DNA of 41,676 nucleotides from Caulobacter sp. 32-67-35 (GCA_002280875.1 NCEV01000008.1:1-41676), one strand, 5' to 3'. Positions 1 through 10,056 are shown, counted from the first letter of the stretch. Numbers and translations: made by a program. Notes: generated from the sequence alone by a model not told the origin.

Positions 1-300
1 GAACTCGGTGCGCGGCTTGAAGTCACGCGGCGCGGCGTTGTCGCGATCGCGTGGCGGGCGTGCCTTGTAGTCGCCCTTGGGCTCCTCGCCCTTGCCGTAA
101 GGCTTGGCGGTGCTGAAGCCGTCGTCGCTATAGGCCGACGGGCGCGGGGTGTGGTCGCGCGAGCCCGGCGCATTGGCGCGCGGCGAACGGGGGGCTTCAT
201 CACGCGGCGGGCGCGGCTTGTATTCACGAGGCGCGGCGTCATCACGCGGCGGACGCGGCGTGAAGTCCTTGCGCGGACCGGCGTCGCGAGCGGCAGGAGC
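1..300 (-). repeat. Degenerate repeat encoding the R/P/D-rich helicase tail
   Basis: The segment coding for the helicase C-terminal tail contains several imperfect copies of a roughly 40-50-base unit. Read on the minus strand, each encodes a variant of [D/E]-[Y/F]-K/T-P-R-P-P-R-D-D/E-A-A-P-R. Units can be seen around 40-80, 195-235 and 240-275. This is a coding repeat giving a disordered cationic RNA-binding tail, not a mobile element. Such tails vary in copy number between strains. Confidence 0.6.
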
Positions 301-1944
301 CGCCGTCGGGGTGATGGCGACGTCGTCGCGAACAGTCGCCTGAACGGCAGCGCCGAACTTCACCGCGGCTTCAGCCGAGATCTCGAACTTGGTGTCGTAG
401 TCGAAGATCCGGATCGAGCCGATGTCCTTCTTGGTCACGTGACCCAGGCGGCAGATCAGCGGGATCAGCCACTTCGGGTCGGCATTGTTGCGACGGCCGG
501 TATTGAGGCGGAACCACTCGGCGCCGGCCATGTCGGTGCGCGGCTCGCGCTCGGGACGATCACCGCCAAAGTCGCGGTCGTTGCCGAACTCGCGCGGCTC
601 GCGGCTGCGCGGGCCCGGATCGGCGCCGTGACGCGGGTCGTCATAGATTTCTTCCGGAGCCGGCAGCTTGGCGCGGCGCGTGCGGATCAGGGCGGAGGCG
701 ATCTCAAGCGGGGTGCGCTTGGCCAGCATGGCCTCGGCCAGAGCGGTGTCTTCCTCGACCGCGACCTCGTCAAAGATCGGATCGTCCAGCAGGCGCTCGG
801 TATCCTTGACGCGGATCTCGTCAGCGGTCGGGGCGCCGCCCCAGTGGCCTTCGACGCCGGCGGCCATCAGCAGCTGCTCGGCCTTGCGACGACGGGTGTA
901 GGGCACGACCAGGGCCGAAACGCCCTTCTTACCGGCCCGGCCGGTGCGGCCCGAACGGTGAAGGAGGGTGGCCTTGTTGACCGGCAGTTCGGCGTGGATG
1001 ACGAGGCCCAGGTCCGGCAGGTCCAGACCGCGCGCGGCGACGTCGGTGGCGACGCAGACGCGGGCATGGCCGTCGCGCAGGGCTTGCAGGGCGTCGGCGC
1101 GTTCACGTTGCGACAGCTCGCCCGACAGGCCGACCACGGCGAAGCCGCGCTCGCGCAGCTTGCTGTGCATGGCGCGGACGCTTTCGCGGGTGTTGCAGAA
1201 CACCAGGGCGCCGGGGCTTTCGAAATAGCGCAGCAGGTTGACGATCGCGTGCTCGATCTCGTTCGGCGCGACCCGCACGGCGCGATATTCGATGTCGCGG
1301 TGCGGCTCGTTGCGGCCGACGGTGTCGATGCGTAGGGCGTCGTTCTGATAGCTCTTGGCCAGCTGCACGATCTCGCGCGCCAGGGTGGCCGAGAACAGCA
1401 GGGTGCGGCGTTCGGCCGGGGCGGCGTCGAGGATGAATTCCAGGTCTTCGCGGAAGCCCATGTCGAGCATCTCGTCGGCCTCGTCGAGGACGGCGACCTT
1501 CAGCTCCGACAGGTCCAGGTGGCCGCGCTCGATGTGGTCGCGCAGACGGCCGGGGGTGCCGACCACAATGTGGGCGCCCCAGTTTAGCGCGCGTTGCTCG
1601 CGGCGAGCGTCCATGCCGCCCACGCAGTTGACGACCACGGCGCCGGCGTCGGCGTACAGCCACGTCAGCTCGCGATTGACCTGGATGGCCAGTTCGCGGG
1701 TCGGGGCGATGACCAGGCACATGGGCGGGCCGGCCTTGGCGAATTTTTCGGCGTCGCCCAGCAGGGTGGTCGCGGCGGCCAGGCCGAAGGCGACGGTCTT
1801 GCCAGAGCCGGTCTGGGCGCTGACCAGCAGGTCGCGGCCGACGGCTTCGTCTTCCAGCACAGCGGCCTGGACGGGGGTGGGCTCGGCGTAACCTTGAGCA
1901 GCTAGAGCCCGCTCAAGAGCGGGGTGGGAGGCAGGGAAGGGCAT
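1..1944 (-). CDS. DEAD-box ATP-dependent RNA helicase (3' end outside window)
   Basis: ATP-dependent RNA helicase that remodels RNA duplexes, of the CsdA/DbpA type associated with ribosome assembly and RNA decay. Reading from ATG at 1944, the order is: a Q-motif region (GYAEPTPVQ), Walker A AQTGSGKT, PTRELA, VLDEADEM (the DEAD box), SAT, a second RecA lobe with ARGLDLPD and HRSGRTGR, then a DbpA-type RNA-binding domain (about residues 495-555; WFRLNTGRRNNADPKWLIP). A basic low-complexity tail built on RPPRD-like units follows. All 648 codons in the window are open and the stop codon lies beyond base 1, so the protein is longer than 648 aa. I see no strong Shine-Dalgarno before the ATG. The family is certain. 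Whether it is the rhlE, csdA or dbpA orthologue is not, so no symbol is given. Confidence 0.95.
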   Translation of the reverse strand, partial: MPFPASHPALERALAAQGYAEPTPVQAAVLEDEAVGRDLLVSAQTGSGKTVAFGLAAATTLLGDAEKFAKAGPPMCLVIAPTRELAIQVNRELTWLYADAGAVVVNCVGGMDARREQRALNWGAHIVVGTPGRLRDHIERGHLDLSELKVAVLDEADEMLDMGFREDLEFILDAAPAERRTLLFSATLAREIVQLAKSYQNDALRIDTVGRNEPHRDIEYRAVRVAPNEIEHAIVNLLRYFESPGALVFCNTRESVRAMHSKLRERGFAVVGLSGELSQRERADALQALRDGHARVCVATDVAARGLDLPDLGLVIHAELPVNKATLLHRSGRTGRAGKKGVSALVVPYTRRRKAEQLLMAAGVEGHWGGAPTADEIRVKDTERLLDDPIFDEVAVEEDTALAEAMLAKRTPLEIASALIRTRRAKLPAPEEIYDDPRHGADPGPRSREPREFGNDRDFGGDRPEREPRTDMAGAEWFRLNTGRRNNADPKWLIPLICRLGHVTKKDIGSIRIFDYDTKFEISAEAAVKFGAAVQATVRDDVAITPTAAPAARDAGPRKDFTPRPPRDDAAPREYKPRPPRDEAPRSPRANAPGSRDHTPRPSAYSDDGFSTAKPYGKGEEPKGDYKARPPRDRDNAAPRDFKPRTEF

Positions 1945-2165
1945 ATAGGTCCAATTCGGTTCAAGCGGACGGCACACACACACGTGCGGCCCGCGCCACG
2001 ACCAAATACGACCCCCAAATGGACCGTGTTCTTGGTCTTATCTTCTGAAATATAGACCCGTTTGGCCGCCTTGCCGATGAGGCGCGGGCGAAAAGGGGTC
2101 CGATGGGCCGCTTAAGGAGGCTAAACTGGTCGGGATTGCAAGGGCAGGCGGGAAATTCCCACCAG

Positions 2166-2185
2166 CTGCGGCGGATTCGCCGCAG
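2166..2185. other. Perfect 8-bp hairpin with a GATTC loop
   Basis: Arms CTGCGGCG and CGCCGCAG flank a four-base GATT loop, and the loop and stem junction form a GANTC (CcrM-type) site. It lies in the 294-base gap between the helicase start and the stop codon of the ExbB-like gene at 2239. For the leftward ExbB-like transcript it would sit about 55-75 bases past the stop. No T-run follows on either strand, so it is not a canonical terminator. A second small inverted repeat (GGGTTC and GAACCC) lies just to its right. I see no coding sequence in 1945-2238. Confidence 0.4.
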
Positions 2186-2238
2186 GGTTCAGGCGTGGCG
2201 CGAGACCGGAACCCGGCGGCCCCGCGCCCTTTCAATAG

Positions 2239-2670
2239 CTACTCGGCGGCGATCAAGGTCGGGTTGCGCGGCTTGGCCAGTTCCCGACAGACCACGGCCG
2301 AAAAGGTGGCCAGCAGGCCCAGCACCATCAGGAACAGCATCTCCGCCAAGCCCGGGGCCAGCACTGTGAGCGACGGGACGACCGGGCTGTTGGCGATCCC
2401 GACGGCGCCGGCCAGCAGGGTGAACAGGGCGGCGGCCCCAGCCAGCAACGGCGCGCCCTTGGCCAGGGCGGAGAGGGCGGCCGGGCGGCGCAGGACCAGC
2501 AGTATGGGTGCGGCGACGATGGCGGCGGCCAGCAGCAGGATGATCAGTTGCACCGGCGCGGCGGCGTTTCCGAAGACGTCACCCACGGTCAGGCGGTTGG
2601 CCGTAGGGGCCGCGAGCGCTGGCGTGGCGAGCAGGAGCGGCGCGGCGGCCGACAGAGCGATGAGGCGCAT
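2239..2670 (-). CDS. Small exported/membrane protein resembling the MotA/TolQ/ExbB core
   Basis: 143 aa from the ATG at 2670, preceded by GGAG about 8 bases upstream. The N-terminus (MRLIALSAAAPLLLATPALA) looks like a cleavable signal peptide with an A-x-A site. Two or three membrane segments follow: about residues 38-58, 67-88, and 100-122. The last two, with the linker GIANSPVVPSLTVLAPGLAE and then MLGLL-like hydrophobics and SAVVCREL, resemble the C-terminal helix pair of ExbB/TolQ proton-channel subunits, where 'lAVVAPGIAEAL' precedes the last helix. ExbB itself is about 240 aa and has a large cytoplasmic loop that is missing here. No exbD or tonB lies next to it. That it is a gene is well supported by the SD, signal peptide and codon usage. 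The family link is inference from motif similarity. Confidence 0.75.
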   Translation of the reverse strand: MRLIALSAAAPLLLATPALAAPTANRLTVGDVFGNAAAPVQLIILLLAAAIVAAPILLVLRRPAALSALAKGAPLLAGAAALFTLLAGAVGIANSPVVPSLTVLAPGLAEMLFLMVLGLLATFSAVVCRELAKPRNPTLIAAE

Positions 2671-2686
2671 GGGTGTCTCCGAAGGA

Positions 2687-2736
2687 TTACGATTGTAAGA
2701 TGCATGGAGATTTACGATAGTAAATCCAAAAGTCAA
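2687..2736 (-). promoter_or_regulatory. Promoter with two matching operator-like dyads before the ExbB-like gene
   Basis: On the minus strand, TTGACT (2731-2736) and TAAATC (2709-2714) are separated by 16 bases and form a plausible sigma-70-type promoter. A perfect dyad, GATTTAC-N4-GTAAATC (2709-2726), covers the -10 region. A second dyad with the same core, TTAC-N4-GTAA (2687-2698), lies between the promoter and the Shine-Dalgarno. On the plus strand the cores read TTACGATAGTAA and TTACGATTGTAA, differing at one base. Their centres are 25 bp apart. Twin identical operators over a promoter suggest a dimeric repressor. The TAC/GTA half-sites resemble BlaI/MecI/CopY-type operators, but the regulator is not in this window. 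Confidence 0.6.
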
Positions 2737-3302
2737 TATGGAGCCTCTTGCCGCGTGGGGACGGGGCGGGAATGACGGGAGGTATGGGGATGGACTGTGC
2801 CGTATCCCCAGTCGTTTCCGTATCAAAATAAGCAAACTCAATAGCTTACGAAAATCTTCATCGCGCGCATCAGACGCGCTGAAACCTCCCGCATAATCAT
2901 CCCACCTCGTCGTGGGGAAAGGGCGCAAGGCCAGCGACCATCGCGGCGGCGGGGGGTGATCGAGCGGGACTGGGCTTCAGGGAGATACTGAAGCGTGTCC
3001 GGGGATCCCGGCGTTGCGGGACCCGCCCGTCGTTGGCGTGGACGGAGAGAAACGCGGGAGATGCCATAGGCCCTCGTGCTTCGGCCGCCGAAGGGCTCCG
3101 GAAACGGAGCGGTTCGGGTCCTACTAAGGCCTCAACAGGGCCACTCGGCGGGACGCTGACGGATAACGACCACGCGGAGCGCTCGGCTTCGTCGAAACGG
3201 TTACTTCTATTGTCCTCCGGACGGGGTCCGGACGCTCCGCGACCCTTTCCATCAACTCGGCGGTGTCCCGCGCGAGGTCGAATGATCGTGGGCGACGCGG
3301 CC
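2737..3302. other. Gene-free stretch, content unrecognised
   Basis: About 560 bases without a convincing gene. Open frames exist on both strands (for example 3033-3311 plus) but they are Arg/Ser/Pro-rich GC artefacts with no start-site support. A locally AT-rich patch (about 2818-2862) could hold a promoter. The GC-rich part from 2920 to 3300 has several short inverted repeats, for example GTCCGGAC with a second GTCCGGAC near 3218-3236. I do not recognise RNase P RNA, tmRNA, SRP RNA, 6S RNA or a tRNA. It could be an uncharacterised non-coding RNA or decayed sequence. Confidence 0.4.
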
Positions 3303-3818
3303 CTAAAGTAACAGTCCAAACAATCGGCAATCTCGCCGCTCGCCCTCGCGTTGAACATGGCCCTTAAGATAGCCCTCCGCCTCGAACCCCAGCCGCTCAA
3401 GCAGACGCTCGGCCTTGTGGTCACCGACATGGGTGCGGGCGATGAGGCGCTTGAGGCCAATCGAAGCGGCGTGGGCCAGCAGGGCGCGCACAGCCTCCAG
3501 GCCATACCCCTGACCCCAGCCGTCGCGGGCGACCATGAAACGGAGTTCGGCGCGATGATGTCGTTTATCGATATCGACCAGTTCGCAATAGCCCAGAAAG
3601 GCGCCGGTGTTCGACTGGCGGACCGCCCAGTAGTGCGCCTTGCCTTCATTCATCTCGGCGACCTGGGCGACCACGCAGGCCTTGACCTCATCGGGATCCT
3701 CGATGGGGGCCTGATCCCAGTGGGCCATGACTTCCGGATCGCTGAGAAACGGATAGACATGCGGCGCGTCTGTCGACGTCAGCGGCGCCAGGGTCAGTCG
3801 TTCGGTTTCAAGGATCAT
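3303..3818 (-). CDS. GNAT family N-acetyltransferase (RimJ/RimL-like)
   Basis: 171 aa. It transfers an acetyl group from acetyl-CoA to an amine; the substrate cannot be told from sequence. The N-terminus (MILETERLTLAPLTSTDAPHV) is the classic opening of RimJ/RimL-type acetyltransferases. The core contains the W-x-V beta strand (HYWAVRQ), LGYCELVDI, AELRFMV followed by GWGQGYGLEAVRALL (acetyl-CoA pyrophosphate loop, Q/R-x-x-G-x-G/A type), and a final HKAERLLERLGFEAEGYLKGHV signature. Length is normal for the family. It stands alone and diverges from secG with a 141-base intergenic gap. The start ATG at 3818 fits the family N-terminus. Confidence 0.9.
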   Translation of the reverse strand: MILETERLTLAPLTSTDAPHVYPFLSDPEVMAHWDQAPIEDPDEVKACVVAQVAEMNEGKAHYWAVRQSNTGAFLGYCELVDIDKRHHRAELRFMVARDGWGQGYGLEAVRALLAHAASIGLKRLIARTHVGDHKAERLLERLGFEAEGYLKGHVQREGERRDCRLFGLLL

Positions 3819-3959
3819 TCGGGTCCAGGCTTCACTTCAAGGGCTTGAGTTGGCCAGCGGTCTTCCCAGCTATGGCGTGCGCGCGCTGCTAGTGGTAGAG
3901 GGGCCGCTTCGTTTTTCACGACGGATCGTCCCGTCGCCCGGATCGAGATCAGTTTACTC

Positions 3960-4409
3960 ATGCTCATCGGCATCCTGCTCGCCATCAACATCGTCGTCTG
4001 CCTTGGCCTGATCGGCGTGGTCCTCCTGCAGCGCTCCGAAGGCGGCGCCCTGGGCATGGGCGGCGGCAATACCGGCTTCATGACGGCGCGCGGCGCAGGC
4101 GACCTGCTGACCCGCATCACCTGGATCCTGTTCTCGATCTTCCTGGTCATCAGCCTTGTCCTGACCATCCTGACCGGTCGCATGGGCGGCGGTTCGGCGG
4201 CGGATCGCCTGAACATCGACGGCCTGGACACCAAGACGCTGAACGCGCCCGCCGTCCCGCTCGCGCCCGCCGGTCAGACGCCGTCGAGCGCCCAGCCCGG
4301 CGCGATCCAGGCCCCGACCCCCAGCCTGAACGCGCCCCTGGTCTCCGAGCCGGCGCCTTCAGCGCCCGTGACCCCGGCGCCGGCGCCGGCCCAAACCCCG
4401 GCCCAGTAA
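3960..4409 (+). CDS. secG: Preprotein translocase subunit SecG
   Basis: Inner-membrane auxiliary subunit of the SecYEG protein-export channel. The 149-aa product has the SecG pattern: TM1 (about residues 2-20, LIGILLAINIVVCLGLIGVVLL), the cytoplasmic loop QRSEGGALGMGGGNTGFM with its conserved SEGG...G-x-GG, and TM2 (about 52-73, ITWILFSIFLVISLVLTIL). The remaining 70 residues are an Ala/Pro-rich tail typical of alphaproteobacterial SecG and longer than in E. coli (110 aa). It is followed 76 bases later by pyrG on the same strand, an arrangement seen in many alphaproteobacteria. The ribosome-binding site (GAGATC region) is weak. Confidence 0.95.
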   Translation: MLIGILLAINIVVCLGLIGVVLLQRSEGGALGMGGGNTGFMTARGAGDLLTRITWILFSIFLVISLVLTILTGRMGGGSAADRLNIDGLDTKTLNAPAVPLAPAGQTPSSAQPGAIQAPTPSLNAPLVSEPAPSAPVTPAPAPAQTPAQ

Positions 4410-4479
4410 GCGTTTGCAGCGAAAGCTGTTGATGAACGTCGGTCTTTTCGACGCAATCGCCGAATCGCGGCTAATCTGA

Positions 4480-6138
<1,659 letters not shown>

Positions 6139-6253
6139 ACAGGCGTGTTGCATGTCTGAAGAGATTCAGGCATAAGCGCGCGCTCACACGGCGGCCTGGG
6201 TCTTCCCGAGTCGCCGTCTCTAATTTTCACGCTCAGCGCGCAGAGTCACTTCG

Positions 6254-6436
6254 ATGGCCGTTCCCAAAAGAAAAACTTCGCCTTCTCGCCGGAACATGCG
6301 CCGGTCGCACCACGCCCTGGGCGCCAACTCCTTCGTCGAAGACAAGGACTCGGGCGAACTGCGTCGTCCCCACCACGTCGACCTGAAGACGGGCCTGTAC
6401 AACGGCAAGCAGATCCTCACCCCCAAGGAAGACTAA
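6254..6436 (+). CDS. rpmF: 50S ribosomal protein L32
   Basis: 60-aa basic ribosomal protein of the large subunit. The sequence [20 protein letters not shown] is the L32 N-terminal signature, and the rest ([21 protein letters not shown]) matches the alphaproteobacterial form, which lacks the zinc-binding cysteines found in some phyla. It is monocistronic: 115 bases after pyrG and followed by a clear hairpin terminator. A GAGTC (GANTC) site lies about 10 bases upstream of the start. Confidence 0.97.
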   Translation: MAVPKRKTSPSRRNMRRSHHALGANSFVEDKDSGELRRPHHVDLKTGLYNGKQILTPKED

Positions 6437-6466
6437 GGTCTCTCCTTCAAGGCTGTGAGCGCGAAG

Positions 6467-6496
6467 ACGCCGCCCGGTTCGCCTGGCGGCGTTTTT
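6467..6496 (+). terminator. Rho-independent terminator after rpmF
   Basis: Stem ACGCCGCC / GGCGGCGT with a 10-base loop, followed directly by a run of five T on the plus strand. It is 30 bases past the rpmF stop codon and 55 bases before the next start, so it should separate rpmF from the downstream protease gene. Confidence 0.85.
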
Positions 6497-6551
6497 CGTC
6501 ATGGCCGTCTAAAAAACGGTGTTATCGTGAGCGGACCAGGGAGGTCCGCCC

Positions 6552-7511
6552 ATGCTCACACGCCGCATCGTAACGGCGGGACTGGGTCTTTCGTTCATGA
6601 CCCACGGGGTGTTGGCCCAGGAGCCTGCGCCAGCGACCAAACCTGTCGAGTCTCCCGAACCCGTTCTCATTCTTGACGCCTCTCTCGATCCCGACGACCG
6701 GTTGACGGTCGAGGTCACGCTCAATGGCGTGGGGCCCTTCCAGTTCATTGTCGACAGCGGCGCCGGTCGCAGCGTGTTGTCTGAGACGCTCGCCAATCGG
6801 CTGGCCCTCGCGCAAGGGCCCGACATTCTCGTTCACGGCATCAGCGGCTCGATAATCGCCCGAACGGCGAAGGTCGCCCAGCTGATGGTTGGCGACGCGC
6901 GGCTGTCGAACGTCAATCTACCCGTGCTGCCTCCAGAGCGGGTTGGCGCGGACGGCTTTCTGGGCGTCGATATTCTTGAAGGCCGCAACGTCATCATGGA
7001 CTTCCGCAAGCGCAAGCTTGAGGTGCGTCGGAGCCGGTCACCGTTTGATCTTGTCAGATTGCCACGCGAGGTCTCGGTCATGGCCGACGACCGGTTCGGC
7101 CGCCTGACCGTCGCTGACTGCCGGGTGGCCGGGGCGAGGGCCCTGGCCTTTGTCGATTCCGGCGGTGGCGTCAGTATTGGCAACAAGGCGCTGTCTCGAG
7201 CCATCGCCACGCGACGGCGACGCCACGACGATGTCAGGTCGGCCCAGTTGCTGACGGCCTCGGGCGAGGTCACGGTGGGCGAATATCGGATCGCGCCATC
7301 CCTGACCCTGGGCGATCTGAGAATGACCAACGTGCCGATGGCCTTTGCCGACCTGCACATCTTCGATGTCTGGGGGCTTAATGATCGGCCAGCCCTGCTG
7401 CTGGGCGTTGATATCCTGAAGCTGTTTTCCCGGGTCGAACTCGACTTCGGCGCGGGGCGCGTGCTGTTCCGCATCGGCGGTGTAACGCCGCCCCGCGTCC
7501 TTAGCGCCTGA
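6552..7511 (+). CDS. Exported two-lobed retropepsin-like aspartic protease
   Basis: 319 aa. A signal peptide (MLTRRIVTAGLGLSFMTHGVLAQ) sends it to the periplasm. Two aspartyl protease lobes are visible. Lobe 1 has GPFQFIVDSGAGRSVLS (catalytic-type Asp68, D-S-G) with a later GFLGVDIL. Lobe 2 has ALAFVDSGGGVSIGN (Asp202, D-S-G) with ALLLGVDILKLF. Both D-S-G motifs and both hydrophobic L-G-x-D-I-L psi-loop segments are intact, so one chain could form a complete active site. This matches the bacterial Asp_protease_2/gag-pol-type aspartyl protease families. The substrate is unknown. It stands alone after the rpmF terminator; its stop is 2 bases from the convergent stop of the hydratase gene. Confidence 0.85.
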   Translation: MLTRRIVTAGLGLSFMTHGVLAQEPAPATKPVESPEPVLILDASLDPDDRLTVEVTLNGVGPFQFIVDSGAGRSVLSETLANRLALAQGPDILVHGISGSIIARTAKVAQLMVGDARLSNVNLPVLPPERVGADGFLGVDILEGRNVIMDFRKRKLEVRRSRSPFDLVRLPREVSVMADDRFGRLTVADCRVAGARALAFVDSGGGVSIGNKALSRAIATRRRRHDDVRSAQLLTASGEVTVGEYRIAPSLTLGDLRMTNVPMAFADLHIFDVWGLNDRPALLLGVDILKLFSRVELDFGAGRVLFRIGGVTPPRVLSA

Positions 7512-7513
7512 CC

Positions 7514-8284
7514 CTACTGGGTGCGTCCCCGGGCCTGAATCTGCGCCCGCCGCGCTTCCACCGCTCCCGGCGTGACCTTGCGATTGTGAGCGCTGGATCG
7601 CTCATGCTCGATCTCCAGACCCTTGCGGAAAGACCGCTCGAAGCCCTCGTCGATCAGGCTCTTGTAGAACGACAGGGTCTCCACCGGGATCGAGGCCATG
7701 TCGGCGGCCAGTTTCAGAGCTGTGGGCATCAGGTCAGCGGCAGGGACCACCCGATTGACAAGGCCCCACTCGGCAGCGGTCTTCGCGTCCAGGAAATTGC
7801 CGGTCAGCGACAGTTCCTTGGCGCGATAGATCCCGATCAGGCGTGACAGCTTTTGCGATAGCCCCCAGCCGGGCATGATGCCGACCCGGGCGTGGGTGTC
7901 GGCGAAGCGGGCGTTCTCCGAGGCGATCAGCACATCGCAGGCCAGGGCCAGCTCAAAGCCACCGGTAATGGCGACCCCGTTGATCGCGCCGATCACGGGC
8001 TTGCGGCACGTCTCGATGGCTTTGACCGGATTGGACTCGGCCCCCTGGTCATTGGCGGCGCTCATCGCCTTGGGGTCGCTGCCCAGCTCCTTCAGATCCA
8101 GTCCGGCGGTGAAGGCCTTTTCCCCGGCGCCGGTCAGCACGACCACACTGATCGCCGGATCGGCGTCCAATTCGAACATGACGGTGTGCAGCATGGACCG
8201 CATCACCTTGGACAGGGCGTTCATGGCCTCAGGCCGGTTCAGGGTGACGACGGCGATCGGGCCGCTCTTCTCGACGGTCAGCAT
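7514..8284 (-). CDS. Enoyl-CoA hydratase/isomerase family protein
   Basis: 256-aa crotonase-fold protein; family members act on acyl-CoA thioesters. The oxyanion-hole segments are present: AFTAGLDLKELG and AINGVAITGGFELALACDVLIA. The Glu in GGFELA corresponds to one catalytic Glu of classical hydratase. The second catalytic Glu, normally in a P-E-x-x-x-G segment, is replaced in ARFADTHARVGIMPGWG, a variant shared by many EchA-type paralogues, so true 2-enoyl-CoA hydration is not assured. The start ATG at 8284 has a GGGAGAA ribosome site 7-8 bases upstream. The gene is divergent from eno, and nothing nearby ties it to a degradation pathway. Confidence 0.88.
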   Translation of the reverse strand: MLTVEKSGPIAVVTLNRPEAMNALSKVMRSMLHTVMFELDADPAISVVVLTGAGEKAFTAGLDLKELGSDPKAMSAANDQGAESNPVKAIETCRKPVIGAINGVAITGGFELALACDVLIASENARFADTHARVGIMPGWGLSQKLSRLIGIYRAKELSLTGNFLDAKTAAEWGLVNRVVPAADLMPTALKLAADMASIPVETLSFYKSLIDEGFERSFRKGLEIEHERSSAHNRKVTPGAVEARRAQIQARGRTQ

Positions 8285-8338
8285 GGTGTTCTCCCTTGCG
8301 TGACGAACGATCAGTCGCGATCCAGAGGGAAGTCAAGT

Positions 8339-8367
8339 TGCGCCGGCCGGCCTTGGCGGCTAAGGCT
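8339..8367 (+). promoter_or_regulatory. Possible eno promoter
   Basis: TTGCGC (8339-8344) followed, 15 bases later, by GCTAAGGC (8360-8367) partly fits the Caulobacter housekeeping consensus (TTGACGS ... GCTANAWC). It lies 29-57 bases upstream of the enolase start, in the divergent gap with the hydratase gene. Found by eye only. Confidence 0.35.
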
Positions 8368-8386
8368 CCCGCGCCTTTCGCCTTGA

Positions 8387-9676
<1,290 letters not shown>

Positions 9677-9702
9677 TCCTTTCTACAACCGGAACGTCGT
9701 TC

Positions 9703-9734
9703 AGGCGCGGCTTCTGATAGAAGCCGCGCCTTTT
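9703..9734 (+). terminator. Rho-independent terminator after eno
   Basis: An 11-bp perfect stem, GGCGCGGCTTC / GAAGCCGCGCC, with a TGATA loop, extended by an A-T pair and followed by TTTT. It starts 27 bases after the eno stop codon. Confidence 0.92.
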
Positions 9735-10033
9735 CCATTTTCGGGATCGGACGCGGTTTGGTTTGCTGATTCCCGAGCGCCGAATGATCGCTCTGCGCGC
9801 AATGGCCAGTTTGACCATCAGGACCGCTCGCATTTTTTCTATAAGCATCCGCCGCCGGTCTGCGAGACCAGATTTGTGACTTTTCGCGGGTGCGAGCCAG
9901 ACGCTGCGATGCGGTATCTAGATGCCGATGAAACCATCTCAAATGAAAGCACCGCGGCCTGCGCAAACCCGGACTGTCGGCGCACTTCGCGAGCCCTTAT
10001 TCAGAAGGCGTTAAGCACGATCTGAGACGCTGA
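9735..10033 (+). other. Intergenic region upstream of the ftsB-like gene
   Basis: About 300 bases with no convincing gene. It contains a T-rich patch with CTATAAG near 9833-9845, which could be part of a promoter, although no well-spaced -35 was found. It also holds an imperfect 16-bp palindrome, CGGTATCTAGATGCCG (9912-9927, one mismatched pair), that could be an operator. Open frames across it are continuations of eno shadows. Confidence 0.4.
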
Positions 10034-10052
10034 GAATCCCTTCCCGGGATTC
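10034..10052. promoter_or_regulatory. GANTC-containing dyad abutting the ftsB-like start codon
   Basis: GAATCCC-N5-GGGATTC is a perfect dyad with one GANTC site in each arm, ending 4 bases before the ATG at 10057. GANTC is the CcrM methylation target, and GcrA acts at methylated GANTC promoters in Caulobacter (known biology). The dyad also covers where the Shine-Dalgarno should be, so it may act in DNA, RNA or both. Function here is inference. Confidence 0.5.
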
Positions 10053-10056
10053 CCAG

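Noticed and set aside
3100-3130. GGTTCGGGTCC resembling a tRNA T-arm
   Set aside because: No acceptor stem, D-arm or anticodon arm can be folded around it.
2897-3649. 250-codon minus-strand frame running through the gap into the GNAT gene
   Set aside because: Out of frame with the clear acetyltransferase and rich in Arg/Ser/Pro; no start site or family signal.
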